Part shown: positions 44,915 to 54,358 of the stretch, in pieces
Layout: each line of letters begins with the position of its first letter
How positions within the stretch are numbered: position 1 is the stretch's first letter
Notes under the pieces: generated by a model
Seen by the model: the letters and a program-made list of their open reading frames with translations, nothing else
The model's database searches: none
What the model was told of the DNA's origin: nothing
Program-made: the position numbers and the translations under genes
Assembly: GCF_009765785.1 (NCBI RefSeq)
Contig: NZ_LMUT01000012.1
Span: forward strand, 1,396,557 to 1,460,556
Source of the DNA: Granulicella sp. L46
GTDB taxonomy: Bacteria; Acidobacteriota; Terriglobia; Terriglobales; Acidobacteriaceae
Direction of reading: 5' to 3'
DNA length: 64,000 nt

Positions 44915-46243
44915 ATGCCAGTCTCCGTACCCCTCACCGAAAACTCCACCCTCTCCGCCTCAGCCCCGCACCTCCGCGACATCCGCACGACCACGCTCCC
45001 CAACGGCCTCCTAGTCCTCACCGAGCGCATGCCCCACCTCCGCTCCGTCGCGATGGGAGTATGGATCGACTGCGGCTCCCGCGACGAAACCCTCGCCGTC
45101 AACGGCATCTCCCACTTCATCGAGCACATGGTCTTCAAGGGCACCACCACCCGCTCCGCCCAGCAGTTCGCCCGCGAAGTCGACGCCATCGGCGGCAACC
45201 TCGACGCCTTCACCGGCAAAGAAACCGTCTGCTTCAACATCAAGGTCCTCGACGAAAATATCCCCGCCGCCCTCGACCTCCTCACCGACCTCGTCCTCCA
45301 CCCCACCTTCTCCCCCGAAGACATCGCCAAGGAACAAGGCGTCATCCTCGAAGAAATAAAAATGGACGAAGACAATCCCGACTACCTCGTCCACGAGCTC
45401 TTCACCCAAAATTTCTGGCCCAACGATGCCCTCGGCCGCCCCATCCTCGGCACCGCCAAATCCGTCTCCTCCTTCAATCAGCAAATCGTCCTCGACGAAT
45501 ACGCCCACCGCTTCACCCCCGCCAACATGGTCTTCTCCGCCGCCGGCAATCTCGACCACGACGATTTCGTAGAACAAGTAGCCGCCGCCTTCACCTCGCT
45601 CTCTGCGACCTCCAGCGAGAAAATCGCCCGCCCCAACCCACCGCAGACCAAGCCCCACATCACGCTCAAGAAGAAAAAGTCCCTCGAGCAAGTCCAGTTC
45701 TGCCTCGCAGTCCCCGCACCGCCCGTAGCCTCACCCGACCGCTACACCGCCTACCTACTCAACAGCATCCTCGGCGGCGGCATGTCCTCGCGCCTCTTCC
45801 AATCCATCCGCGAAGAGCGCGGCCTCGCCTACAGCATCTACGCCGAGCTAAATCCCTTCCGCGACACCGGCTCACTAGCCATCTACGCCGGCTGCTCTGC
45901 CGACAACACGCGCGAAGTCCTCACCCTCACCCTCGCCGAACTAACCCGCCTCAAGCACGAGCCCGTCACCGACGAAGAACTACACCGCGCCAAGTCCCAG
46001 ATCAAGGGCAACATGGTCCTCGGCCTCGAAACCTCCGGCTCCCGCATGTCGTCGCTAGCCCGCCAGCAAATGTATTGGGGCCGCTTCTTCTCGCTCGACG
46101 AAATCACCACCGAGATCGACCGCGTCACCGTCGCCGACATCCAGCGCCTGGCCAACGACCTCTTCCACCCCGAGTCCCTCGCCCTCACCCTCCTGGGCAA
46201 CCTCGGCCCCCTCAAACTAACCCGCGCGGACCTCGCCTGCTAA
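44915..46243 (+). CDS. M16 family zinc peptidase (processing peptidase-like)
   Basis: The 442-residue protein has the inverted zinc motif HFIEHM with the downstream Glu in the family-typical position, followed by TTRSAQQFAREVDAIGG, and a C-terminal R/Y pair (GGGMSSRLFQSIREERGLAYSI). It fits the single-chain bacterial peptidases that form dimers of an active and an inactive chain, or act alone, on peptides. ATG 44915 is the first start after the lipoprotein gene stop. Confidence 0.93.
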   Translation: MPVSVPLTENSTLSASAPHLRDIRTTTLPNGLLVLTERMPHLRSVAMGVWIDCGSRDETLAVNGISHFIEHMVFKGTTTRSAQQFAREVDAIGGNLDAFTGKETVCFNIKVLDENIPAALDLLTDLVLHPTFSPEDIAKEQGVILEEIKMDEDNPDYLVHELFTQNFWPNDALGRPILGTAKSVSSFNQQIVLDEYAHRFTPANMVFSAAGNLDHDDFVEQVAAAFTSLSATSSEKIARPNPPQTKPHITLKKKKSLEQVQFCLAVPAPPVASPDRYTAYLLNSILGGGMSSRLFQSIREERGLAYSIYAELNPFRDTGSLAIYAGCSADNTREVLTLTLAELTRLKHEPVTDEELHRAKSQIKGNMVLGLETSGSRMSSLARQQMYWGRFFSLDEITTEIDRVTVADIQRLANDLFHPESLALTLLGNLGPLKLTRADLAC

Positions 46244-46368
46244 CTGCATCGAGCAGGCCTTCAGCGACCTCGGAAACCTACGATTTTCTTATTGCAAGCA
46301 CCGCCCGAAAAGCGGTAGCGTTGCTCTACCCGAAAATCCGTTGGAATGCTGAACGCTGAGGTGTTTGC

Positions 46369-47808
46369 ATGCCCGAACAGGACTTCAAAGCCACTCCACG
46401 CCAGGCCAAATTCCACTACGGAAATGTAGCCGCCCCAACCACACCGGAATCTCCTCAGGACCCGCTTGAGAAAAAGGCTTTTGGGTACGTCCATCTCGCG
46501 CCTTCGGCCTCTCCATCCGATCCGGAGTCATCGCCTCTTCCGGTCGCGTTGCTGGTCTGTCACGGCATGGGCCAGCAAGTTCGCTTCGAAACCATCGGCC
46601 AGGTCGCAGCCAGTCTGCTCAAACATGCTAAAGCCCAGGGTTGCAAGGAAGTCGATACGGGCGTGCAGTTATCGCTCGAGAACGATAGCTTTCTTGCCCG
46701 CGCTGAATTGAGCTGGACGGACCCTGAAGACAAGCAACATTGCATCCATATTTATGAGGCCTACTGGGCTCCCATCACAGAGGGACAGGTCACCTACTGG
46801 GAGACCGTCAAGTTCCTCTTCTCCGCCGCCTGGATGGGCATCAAGTCTTCGCGGTTTTTCAAACCCTGCAACTTTCAACGGTTTCTCTTTGGCGATCTTC
46901 ACAAACTCACTATCTTTGCTGGCACCCGCGCCGCGCTCCTGTTGGTTGCAACCGTGCTCGCCGCGCAGGCACTTGCCATCGCGCTCGTTCTCGCCAAACT
47001 CGCAGACCAGCTCAAGCAGTTGGAAACCTCGCACTTCGCCATCAAGCAGATCCTGGAGATCCTGCTCCCCGGCATCCATGTACTGCGCTCTACCTCTTCC
47101 ACGCCCGAGCAGAAAGCGTTGGTCGTACTCGCGCTCATCGGCTGGTACCTGCTGGTCGCGGAGATACTCTTCGTCCGATCGTTCCTCATCGAATATGCGG
47201 GCGACGTGGCAGCCTATATCTCGCCCTACAAGGACTCCAAGTTCGAGGACATCCGCACCAAAATTCAGGCCGTCGGCTTGAACGTGGCCAGGGTCATTTA
47301 CGGCTTCGACAACATCACCCCGGTGCCGGACTACGAGCGCGTCATCATCGCGGGCCACTCGCTCGGCTCGGTGCTCGCGTATGACACACTGAACGCGATT
47401 ATCAACCTAGACCTCACCTCGGCTAACCCCGGATCAAGAAACGTTGTTGCCCGCACCACCAAGCTGATTACCTTCGGATCCCCCCTCGACAAGACCGCCT
47501 TCCTCTTCCGCAACCAGTCCAACCACGTCAAGGATCCACTCCGCGAACAGATGGCAAGCTCCATTCAGCCCCTGATTCTCGACTACCCATCCTTTCGTAG
47601 ACCGAATCTCTGGACCAACCTGTGGTCGCCGCTCGACATCATCTCGGGCAGCCTCGAGTATTACGACCTGCCAGCCATGCAGCAAACCCAAAGCCCGTTG
47701 GCCGTGCAGAATCTAAAAGACCCTGCCTGCACCATCCCTTTTGCGGCGCACGTTCAGTATTGGACCGGCGACTTGTTAGCCAGCACGCTTTACAAAGCGG
47801 TCAAATAA
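46369..47808 (+). CDS. Membrane-anchored alpha/beta-hydrolase-like protein
   Basis: The 479-residue protein has LLVCHGMGQQ (possible oxyanion turn, residues 61-70), two hydrophobic segments around residues 184-206 and 245-265, and the nucleophile elbow GHSLGSVLAYD (Ser331). The C-terminal region lacks an obvious catalytic His but has LITFGSPLDKT as in lipases. The layout suggests a membrane-bound lipase or esterase. The ATG has GAGGTG seven bases upstream. Its neighbours give no functional hint. Confidence 0.6.
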   Translation: MPEQDFKATPRQAKFHYGNVAAPTTPESPQDPLEKKAFGYVHLAPSASPSDPESSPLPVALLVCHGMGQQVRFETIGQVAASLLKHAKAQGCKEVDTGVQLSLENDSFLARAELSWTDPEDKQHCIHIYEAYWAPITEGQVTYWETVKFLFSAAWMGIKSSRFFKPCNFQRFLFGDLHKLTIFAGTRAALLLVATVLAAQALAIALVLAKLADQLKQLETSHFAIKQILEILLPGIHVLRSTSSTPEQKALVVLALIGWYLLVAEILFVRSFLIEYAGDVAAYISPYKDSKFEDIRTKIQAVGLNVARVIYGFDNITPVPDYERVIIAGHSLGSVLAYDTLNAIINLDLTSANPGSRNVVARTTKLITFGSPLDKTAFLFRNQSNHVKDPLREQMASSIQPLILDYPSFRRPNLWTNLWSPLDIISGSLEYYDLPAMQQTQSPLAVQNLKDPACTIPFAAHVQYWTGDLLASTLYKAVK

Positions 47809-47930
47809 AGGCGCTCTCTCCACAACTTCCCGGAAAACTCCATCCCAGCCACGCTCCCCCTCCATCCCCGCAAACGTCTATACTCTGAAACTGGAAATCT
47901 GAGCGCACCTTTCGCTCTTCCGAGGAGTCC

Positions 47931-48434
47931 ATGAACACCCAAACCCGCACGCGCGAATCCGGCTTCACTCTCGTCGAACTGCTCATCGTCATGTCCGTCA
48001 TCCTGATCCTCATGACCCTCGCCATCCCGGCCATGCAGTCCGTCATCCGCCGTGGCAACGAGACCTCCGCCATCGCCTCCCTGCGCGATCTCAACACCCA
48101 GGAAGGCCAGTATGCCTCCACCTACCCGCAGCACGGCTTCGCCTGCTCGCTCACCGCGCTCGGCGGCAAACAGGGCTCCGCGCCACCGGGCGCTGAAGCC
48201 GCTCAGCTCATCCCCGACGACCTCGCCAGCGGCACCAAGGCCGGCTACACCTTCACCATCAGCGGCTGCAGCAAGTCCACCATCAATAACGTCGACCAGT
48301 ACAACAGCTACCTGATCACCGCAGTTCCCAACTCCGTCGGACACTCCGGCAATCGCGGCTTCTGCACCGACGAGAACGCACAGATCCGCTACGACCCCAA
48401 GGGCGGCACCAACTGCACCGAGCTCCTGCAGTAG
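47931..48434 (+). CDS. Type IV pilin-like protein
   Basis: The 167-residue protein has the prepilin site GFTLVELLIVMSVILILMTL after a short basic leader, then a globular domain with four cysteines (FACSLTAL, ISGCSKS, RGFCTDEN, GTNCTEL). It differs from the two GspG-like pseudopilins near 9 kb and lies far from them, so it may be a stand-alone minor pilin. The ATG follows CGAGGAG. A strong hairpin follows the gene. Confidence 0.85.
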   Translation: MNTQTRTRESGFTLVELLIVMSVILILMTLAIPAMQSVIRRGNETSAIASLRDLNTQEGQYASTYPQHGFACSLTALGGKQGSAPPGAEAAQLIPDDLASGTKAGYTFTISGCSKSTINNVDQYNSYLITAVPNSVGHSGNRGFCTDENAQIRYDPKGGTNCTELLQ

Positions 48435-48453
48435 CTCGTCTCTCCTGACACAC

Positions 48454-48486
48454 CGAAGGCCGCCTGCCAAGGCGGCCTTCGCGCTT
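48454..48486 (+). terminator. Terminator-like hairpin after the pilin gene
   Basis: CGAAGGCCGCC (48454-48464) and GGCGGCCTTCG (48471-48481) form an 11-bp stem with a 6-base loop, followed by CGCTTTAG. The T-run is weak, but the stem is perfect and lies 20 bases after the stop codon. Confidence 0.6.
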
Positions 48487-48514
48487 TAGAGCCTCTCCAC
48501 TCCCTACCCCTCAT

Positions 48515-48628
48515 TCGTCATCTCGACCGAAGCATCACGTATTTGTTTTTGTGATGCGAAGTGGAGAGATCCCTGCATTGGTCGTTGCTCTTGCTTTTCT
48601 TTGTGTCGTTATCTCCGGGAATCTGTTC
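48515..48628 (+). repeat. Composite repeat, variant copy
   Basis: Half A-like TCGTCATCTCGACCGAAGC with an AGCATCAC/GTGATGC stem covers 48515-48577. A hexamer tract (CGTTGCTCTTGCTTTTC) follows, then half B-like TGTCGTTATCTCCGGGAATC to 48628, next to the stop codon of the DUF1801 gene on the other strand. Confidence 0.6.
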
Positions 48629-48630
48629 AC

Positions 48631-49056
48631 CTACCCAACCTTTTTCGCAGCCTTAGCCTTAGCCTTCGCAGGCTTAGCCCCATTCACCGCCGCCGCCTCG
48701 CGCACCAGCGCCTTGAACGCCGCCGCATCCACCGTCTCCCCTTCACCAATATCCAGCGCCCGCCGCACCTTTCCCTCCAAACTGGAGTTGAACAACCCCT
48801 TCGGATCCTTCAACGAAGCACCCTTCGCAAACGTAAGCTTCACCGCCTTCTTATACGTCTCGCCTGTACAAAGAATCCCATCGTGCGACCACACCGGAAT
48901 CCCCCACTTCCACTCCTCAACAACATCCTTATCCGCTTCCTTGATCAGCGTGCGCATGCGCGCGAGCGTCTTCCCCCGCCAGTCCCCAAGCTCCTCAATC
49001 CGATTCGAAATCAGCTCCGCCGCCGTCTGCCCCTCACCCAGAACCGTCCTCTTCAT
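48631..49056 (-). CDS. DUF1801 family protein (1)
   Basis: The 141-residue protein contains LISNRIEELGDWRGKTLARM, VVEEWKWGIPVWSHDG and YKKAVKLTFAKGASLKDPKG, fitting the DUF1801/YdhG-like group. A lysine/alanine-rich tail (KPAKAKAKAAKKVG) follows. GGAGA precedes the ATG. No function is established for the family. A second, divergent member is at 50294. Confidence 0.85.
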   Translation of the reverse strand: MKRTVLGEGQTAAELISNRIEELGDWRGKTLARMRTLIKEADKDVVEEWKWGIPVWSHDGILCTGETYKKAVKLTFAKGASLKDPKGLFNSSLEGKVRRALDIGEGETVDAAAFKALVREAAAVNGAKPAKAKAKAAKKVG

Positions 49057-49082
49057 AGTCTCCTCCAGACCCAGAGCCCGCG

Positions 49083-49283
49083 CTACTCCTTTCGCTTCGG
49101 CTCCGCCTCTTTCGCCATCAGCACCACCAGCTCCTGGTTGCTCGCCGCACCGCCCGGATTGTGCGTGATCATCTTCACGCGATAGCCCTTCGCGGCAGCA
49201 TCCGTAAGCCGCGTCTCATGCTCAAAATCACCATTTCCAGAAACAAACTTGTACTGTGGATCGGGCAAAAACTCAGAACTCAT
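49083..49283 (-). CDS. Small conserved-type hypothetical protein
   Basis: The 66-residue protein reads MSSEFLPDPQYKFVSGNGDF and continues EHETRLTDAAAKGYRVKMI, then ends AKEAEPKRKE. AAGGAA precedes the ATG. The pattern of a two-strand, one-helix unit with a basic tail is common among DUF4177-like proteins, but I do not identify it further. It is 26 bases upstream of the DUF1801 gene. Confidence 0.6.
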   Translation of the reverse strand: MSSEFLPDPQYKFVSGNGDFEHETRLTDAAAKGYRVKMITHNPGGAASNQELVVLMAKEAEPKRKE

Positions 49284-49347
49284 CGTCGATTGTTCCTTTC
49301 CAGAACATCTTCATGAGACGGTCCATCGCCCCCCCGGGTTGGCACCC

Positions 49348-50055
49348 TCAGCCTCCAAGCTCCGTCACAAATCCCGTAATCGCCTCGGCAGCGACCTTCG
49401 CCTCGCACTGCAAGAGCAAATGCGGAGACTCAATCATCTCCGTCCGTCCCGGCTTCACTGCCCGCATCTCTCCCAGGCACCCCGGATCCACCAGCTTGTC
49501 CTTAGTCGGCTGCAGATACAGCACCGGCACCTTCACCTGCGCCAGCTCCGCCCGCACATCCACGTTCAGAACCTCGCGCACCCGCGCTCCCAGCACCTTC
49601 GGCGTCACCCACGAAACCGCACCCGTCACCAGCTCCACCAGCGCCTGCGGCGCCTCCTGGCCAACCAGCAGATACCGCGCCAAAAACCCAGGCATCGACA
49701 CACGAGCCAGCAGCGGAGCCAGGTCCCACAGCAGCGTTCTCCGCCAGCCCCGCAGCGGGCTCGTCACGTACCCCGCACTCAGCACAATCCCCTTCAGATT
49801 CGGCGGCTCCAGCGACGCAATCAACACCGCCAGCGGCGCCCCATACGACTCCGCCACCAGCACAAACGGCTCATCCACAGGAATCGCTCCCCGCAACGTT
49901 CCCGCCAGTTCCCCATAGTTCATGTAGCGGTCAGCCGGATACCACAACGTCTCCGTCTCCAGCTCCTCCGGCAAGACTGTCACCAGTCCCCGAAACAGCT
50001 CACCGCTTCCGTCCATACCTGGCAGTAATACAAGTTTCTTCAAGGTCTTATTCAT
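49348..50055 (-). CDS. Alpha/beta-fold hydrolase
   Basis: The 235-residue protein has LLPGMDGSGELF (oxyanion turn), the nucleophile elbow AESYG (VAESYGAPLAVL), an acid in PTKDKLVDPG and His in IESPHLLLQCEA, in the order expected for a small lipase or esterase. No signal peptide is seen, so it should be cytoplasmic. The substrate is unknown. The gene stands apart from its neighbours; 238 bases of featureless DNA precede the next gene. Confidence 0.85.
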   Translation of the reverse strand: MNKTLKKLVLLPGMDGSGELFRGLVTVLPEELETETLWYPADRYMNYGELAGTLRGAIPVDEPFVLVAESYGAPLAVLIASLEPPNLKGIVLSAGYVTSPLRGWRRTLLWDLAPLLARVSMPGFLARYLLVGQEAPQALVELVTGAVSWVTPKVLGARVREVLNVDVRAELAQVKVPVLYLQPTKDKLVDPGCLGEMRAVKPGRTEMIESPHLLLQCEAKVAAEAITGFVTELGG

Positions 50056-50293
50056 ACATTTTTCTAATTACTTATTCGTACCCAGACATGTCATCCTACG
50101 ACACCAGCCCCCCACCAAGACAGCCCCAACCGAACCATTCCCGAGAATCCCAATAAACATCCCATAGCGATCCCACATCGAACGTGCGAACACCCAAGTT
50201 GCCGATAACACCTTATTGCGCACCAGGACTCAACGGTCGGCCTAGCCGGAACCAGATAGCTTCTGGATCGCCGACGACTCGCCCGCAATCGCA

Positions 50294-50785
50294 CTACTCC
50301 GAGTCTTTACGGCGTGGCCTCTGTTTTTTCGAGATGGATCGAATGACCAGTTTGCCTCTGCCGCTCTCAGGCAACGGCGCTTCAGCCTGTTGGATGGCGG
50401 CGGCGATCAGTTCCTCAACCTCAGGACGACTCAGCGTCGCCGCCGATTCGATCCTGATAAAGCGGTTTTGGCTGCCGCTGCCAAGAAGCAATTTATGCGG
50501 ATCCGGTAGCGTGGCTCCGTGATAGAACGACAGCCCAACTCCGTTCGCGCCTGCGGCAATCGAGAGGATGCAATCGGACGGCCGCTCGGTCGAGCAGTAT
50601 CCAATTACGAAGAAGTTGTAATTGTCGTAAACCAGCTCATTGGCTGTGGACAGGCGCTTGCGCAATACTTTTCGCACCGAGCGAATCAACGCTGCGTTCT
50701 TCGAGTCAAACTTCTCAATAAAGCCCGCAAGTTGCCGCTCGCCTGTCGCATCGGCTTGCAAAGCTATTCGTTTGCTGGTCTTCAT
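50294..50785 (-). CDS. DUF1801 family protein (2)
   Basis: The 163-residue protein has GFIEKFDSKNAALIRSVRKVL, NELVYDNYNFFVIGYCSTER and VGLSFYHGATLPDPHKLLLG, a divergent DUF1801-like pattern with a conserved basic C-terminus. In-frame starts at 50812 and further upstream exist; 50785 is chosen by family length. Function unknown. Confidence 0.75.
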   Translation of the reverse strand: MKTSKRIALQADATGERQLAGFIEKFDSKNAALIRSVRKVLRKRLSTANELVYDNYNFFVIGYCSTERPSDCILSIAAGANGVGLSFYHGATLPDPHKLLLGSGSQNRFIRIESAATLSRPEVEELIAAAIQQAEAPLPESGRGKLVIRSISKKQRPRRKDSE

Positions 50786-51083
50786 GGCTAGTGCGTCCGC
50801 CTCTAGCGCCATGTTCAACGGTGAGTATAACGCCTTGTGATCGCCTTTTCTCGATGTCCAGCTCAGGCGCATCACGGCCAATCCGTAACCGCCCGTGAAG
50901 GTGCCCGGGAAGTCGCGTTTTCGGCAACTCCAGTTCCTCCTGCAACCAACCCTTCCCAACGTCTCCCTTGCTCCCATCCACCCACTCTTTACATCTTCCT
51001 CACCTCCACAATGCTCTAATATCTCCAGCGAGTCCCGCGCCCCACACCGCCGCTCGCTCACAGGAGAGCAAGTTCAAAATCCC

Positions 51084-52715
51084 ATGACCGACCGCATCGT
51101 TCCGCTCAGCTCCCGCCCCGCCTGGAAAGCCCTTCAGCAGCGCGCCGAATCCATCCGCCCCCAACAGCTCCGCGAGCTCTTCAAGTCGGATCCCACCCGC
51201 GGCACCCGCTTCAACGCTGAAGCCTGCGGCCTCTTCCTCGACTACTCCAAGAACCGCATCACCGACGAAACCCTCAAGCTCCTCATCGACCTCGCCAAGC
51301 AATCCGGCCTCCGCGAACACACCGAAGCCATGTTCACAGGCCAGAAAATCAACACCACCGAAAACCGCGCCGTCCTCCACGTCGCCCTCCGCGCTCCCAA
51401 ATCCGAATCCATCAAAGTCGATGGCGAAGACGTAGTCCCCGAAGTCCACAAAGTCCTCGACAAGATGTCTGCCTTCGCCGACAAGATCCGCTCCGGCGCC
51501 TGGCTCGGCTACACCGACAAGCCCATCAAGAACATCATCAACATCGGCATTGGCGGCTCCGACCTCGGCCCCGTCATGGCCTACGAGGCCCTCCGCCACT
51601 ACTCCCAACGCGACCTCACCTTCCGCTTCGTCTCCAACGTCGACGGCACCGACTTCGCGGAAGCCACCCGCGATCTCGACCCCGAAGAGACCCTCTTCCT
51701 CGTCGCCTCCAAAACCTTCACCACGCTCGAGACCATGACCAACGCCCACTCCGCCCGCACGTGGACGCTCGCCAAGCTCAAGCAAACCGAGGCCATCGCG
51801 AAACACTTCGTCGCCCTTTCCACCAACACCGAACTCGTCTCCAAATTCGGAATCGACACCGACAACATGTTCGGCTTCTGGGACTGGGTCGGCGGCCGCT
51901 ACTCAATGGACTCCGCCATCGGCCTCAGCACCATGATCGCCATCGGCCCCAACAACTTCCGCGCCATGCTCGAAGGCTTCCACGCGATGGACGTCCACTT
52001 CCGCACAACTCCCCTCGAGCAAAATCTCCCCGCCCTCCTAGGCCTCCTCACAGTCTGGTACACCGACTTCTTCGACGCCCAGACTGTCGCCATTCTCCCC
52101 TACGAGCAATACCTCAAGCGCTTCCCCGCCTACCTCCAGCAGCTAACCATGGAGTCCAACGGCAAGCACGTCACCCTCGACGGCACTCCCGTAGAAACCC
52201 AGACCGGCCCCATCTACTGGGGCGAGCCCGGCACCAACGGCCAACACAGCTTCTATCAACTCATACACCAGGGCACCCGACTCATCCCCGCCGACTTTAT
52301 CGGCTTCTACAAGGCCCTCAACCCGCTCGGCCGCCATCACGACATGCTCATGGCCAACGTCTTCGCCCAGGCTGAAGCCCTCGCCTTCGGCAAAACCGCC
52401 GAAGAAGTCCGCGCCGAAGGCGTTCCCGAACCCCTCGTCCCCCACAAAGTCTTCGAAGGCAATCGCCCCTCCAACACCCTCCTCGCCGAGAAGCTAACCC
52501 CCCACACCCTCGGATCCCTCATCGCCCTCTACGAGCACTCCGTCTTCACGCAGGGCGTCATCTGGTCCATCGACTCCTTCGACCAATGGGGCGTCGAGCT
52601 AGGCAAAGTCCTCGCCACCAAGATCCTCGGCGAACTCGAATCCCCCACCGAACCCAAGCTCGACCACGACACCTCCACCACCAACCTCATCAACCTCTAC
52701 CGCAGTCATAAATAG
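51084..52715 (+). CDS. pgi: Glucose-6-phosphate isomerase
   Basis: This enzyme interconverts glucose- and fructose-6-phosphate. The 543-residue protein matches the long bacterial/eukaryotic PGI type, with [26 protein letters not shown], the phosphate site [19 protein letters not shown] and DQWGVELGK (catalytic lysine at the end). Start ATG 51084 follows AGGAGA; the frame runs upstream to 50895 without support. A perfect 10-bp hairpin lies 36 bases after the stop. Confidence 0.96.
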   Translation: MTDRIVPLSSRPAWKALQQRAESIRPQQLRELFKSDPTRGTRFNAEACGLFLDYSKNRITDETLKLLIDLAKQSGLREHTEAMFTGQKINTTENRAVLHVALRAPKSESIKVDGEDVVPEVHKVLDKMSAFADKIRSGAWLGYTDKPIKNIINIGIGGSDLGPVMAYEALRHYSQRDLTFRFVSNVDGTDFAEATRDLDPEETLFLVASKTFTTLETMTNAHSARTWTLAKLKQTEAIAKHFVALSTNTELVSKFGIDTDNMFGFWDWVGGRYSMDSAIGLSTMIAIGPNNFRAMLEGFHAMDVHFRTTPLEQNLPALLGLLTVWYTDFFDAQTVAILPYEQYLKRFPAYLQQLTMESNGKHVTLDGTPVETQTGPIYWGEPGTNGQHSFYQLIHQGTRLIPADFIGFYKALNPLGRHHDMLMANVFAQAEALAFGKTAEEVRAEGVPEPLVPHKVFEGNRPSNTLLAEKLTPHTLGSLIALYEHSVFTQGVIWSIDSFDQWGVELGKVLATKILGELESPTEPKLDHDTSTTNLINLYRSHK

Positions 52716-52750
52716 CCAAGCTCCGCCAATATCCACGCGCCATAACTCAA

Positions 52751-52776
52751 CCCAGGTCCCGCTTCTGGGACCTGGG
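52751..52776 (+). terminator. Perfect hairpin downstream of pgi
   Basis: CCCAGGTCCC (52751-52760), loop GCTTCT, and GGGACCTGGG (52767-52776) form a 10-bp stem. No T-run follows, so it may be a factor-dependent terminator or an mRNA 3' end stabiliser rather than an intrinsic terminator. Confidence 0.45.
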
Positions 52777-52964
52777 AGGTCCAGCCACGACCGCGAGCCA
52801 AATTCCGCATCGGCGATAACCGCACGGAAAATGAAGATATTCGCGCGGAATCTGCACCACGTGCGCCAAGTCCTTGCGCTTGCTTCAAATGTGCGTTTAC
52901 CGTAAATCGAGCGCGGCAATCGCCCGACGCTCTTGCTCAACTGTACCGACCTGAGGAGGCCACC

Positions 52965-53801
52965 TTGTCACCATCTGCCACACTTTCCGCCCCTGCCCCA
53001 CCTAAAGCCAAAGCCCTCCCAGGTGTTGCCCTCGACGCCTACACCGGCGATCCCAACTTCATGGCCTCCCTCGCCCGCGGTCTCGTCGTCATCGAAGCCT
53101 TCACCCCCCAGACCCCGCAGATGACCATCTCGCAACTCTCTCTGCGCACGGGCCTCTCCCGCGCCGCCGTCCGCCGCTGCCTCTACACCCTCAGCAAGCT
53201 AGGCTTTGCCGGTGCAGACGAATCGCAGCGCTACTCCCTCCGCCCCAAAATGCTCTCGCTGGCCAACACCTACACCGCCTCCAGCACCCTAGCCAACGCT
53301 GCCCAACCCATCCTCGAGCGCATGTCGAACACCTACCACGAGAGCTTTTCCGTGGCCACACTCGACGGCGAGCAGATCGTCTACATTGCGCGCACCAGCG
53401 TCACGCGCGTCATGTCGGTCGACCTTCACATCGGCTCCCGCCTACCCGCCTTCTGCACCAGCATGGGCCGCGTCCTCCTGGCCTACTTACCGCAAGACCA
53501 GCTAGAGTCCTTCCTCTCCCGCGTGATCCTGACCCAGTACACGCCTCGCACCATCAACTCCATCGACAAGCTCCGGCTCGCCCTCCGCAACGTCCGCCGC
53601 AACGGCTACGCCCTCGTCGATCAGGAGTACGAAATCGGCCTCCGCTCCATCGCCGTCCCGGTCTATGCCGGCAACGGACGAGTAGTCGCGGTCGTCAACC
53701 TAAGCGGCCACGCCCCCCGCATCCCCATGCTAGAAATGCAAACCCGTTTCCTCCCACCCCTCCGAGCCGCCGCCGCCGAACTAAGCGTCTTCCTCCGCTA
53801 A
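52965..53801 (+). CDS. IclR-family transcriptional regulator (PcaR/PobR type)
   Basis: The 278-residue regulator has an N-terminal winged helix (ARGLVVIEAFTPQTPQMTIS, LRTGLSRAAVRRCLYTLSKL) and a C-terminal IclR effector domain (LDGEQIVYIAR, CTSMGRVLLAYL, DQEYEIGLRSIAVPVY). It resembles regulators of aromatic catabolism, but no target genes are adjacent. Translation starts at a TTG (52965): GAGGAGG lies five bases upstream. Confidence 0.92.
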   Translation: MSPSATLSAPAPPKAKALPGVALDAYTGDPNFMASLARGLVVIEAFTPQTPQMTISQLSLRTGLSRAAVRRCLYTLSKLGFAGADESQRYSLRPKMLSLANTYTASSTLANAAQPILERMSNTYHESFSVATLDGEQIVYIARTSVTRVMSVDLHIGSRLPAFCTSMGRVLLAYLPQDQLESFLSRVILTQYTPRTINSIDKLRLALRNVRRNGYALVDQEYEIGLRSIAVPVYAGNGRVVAVVNLSGHAPRIPMLEMQTRFLPPLRAAAAELSVFLR

Positions 53802-53848
53802 CCCCACCGCGTCGCTGGCCTTTGCCGTTGTCGTTGTTTGTTTCCCGC

Positions 53849-53996
53849 GGTCATCCTGACCCTCGAGCGTAGCGAGCGGGAAGGACCCCCGTATTGGCTC
53901 TTGCTCCTGGCTTTGCCTTTCCCTTTTGCTTTTGCCTTTGCCTTTGCTTTTGCTTTTCTGGCTGTCATTCCGAGCGAAGCGAGCGAACCTGCTGTC
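53849..53996 (+). repeat. Composite repeat, complete copy with long VNTR
   Basis: Half A (GGTCATCCTGACCCTCGAGC..., ending GGAAGGACCCCCG) covers 53849-53895. A hexanucleotide tract of about 65 bases built of CTTTTGC/CTTTGCC units covers 53896-53962. Half B (TGTCATTCCGAGCGAAGCGA..., ending ACCTGCTGTC) covers 53963-53996. It starts 47 bases after the IclR stop. Confidence 0.75.
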
Positions 53997-54038
53997 TCCC
54001 GTTCTTTTGTCCCCGTACATCACTCGCGCCGTCCGCGC

Positions 54039-54158
54039 AAAACCTGTCAAGCCCCTGCAACCCTGGAATATCGCCAAAACACCTATGAACACTGGCGAAT
54101 AATCTTTCCAAAACCTGGCATAGTTACCCCCACCCACTTGCTACACTAGTAGTAGAGA
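54039..54158 (+). repeat. Leader block of the Cys/His-peptide module, copy B
   Basis: The blocks TGTCAAGCCCC, AACACTGGCGA, TGGCATAGTTACCC and GCTACACTAGTAGTAGA occur in the same order and spacing as at 23958-24076. No Cys/His ORF follows; the only frame after it is 11 codons long. Confidence 0.75.
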
Positions 54159-54313
54159 TCAAACACGGAACACATCCGCTGCAACGGCCACAGCCGGTGC
54201 AGCTTTCACATTTAAGCCCTAACCCTAACAAAAAGAATATGATACGCGTAACCCGTTTAGAATCAACTGCTTGAAAGCACCCGTCCTGCGTCAACCCGAT
54301 GATTCCAAACGAG

Positions 54314-54357
54314 TTCGCTAGCGAAAAGTGAAAGCAGGGGGAGGGGGGGTGGCAGGA
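54314..54357 (+). repeat. Palindrome and G-rich end of copy B
   Basis: TTCGCTAGCGAA (54314-54325) is a perfect 12-bp palindrome, followed by AAGTG and GGGGGAGGGGGGG (54337-54349). The tract ends 9 bases before the stop codon of the opposite-strand phosphoesterase gene, as the G tract of copy A touches argS. Confidence 0.6.
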
Positions 54358-54358
54358 C

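Noticed and set aside
45061..46359. A 432-codon Arg-rich frame overlapping the M16 gene
   Set aside because: Shifted-frame shadow of the peptidase gene, no motif.
50056..50293. Intergenic region after the alpha/beta hydrolase
   Set aside because: No ORF, hairpin or repeat with clear support was found.
53896..53962. CTTTTGC hexamer tract considered as a CRISPR-like array
   Set aside because: Units are only six bases long with no spacers; it is a VNTR within a composite repeat and no cas gene is present.
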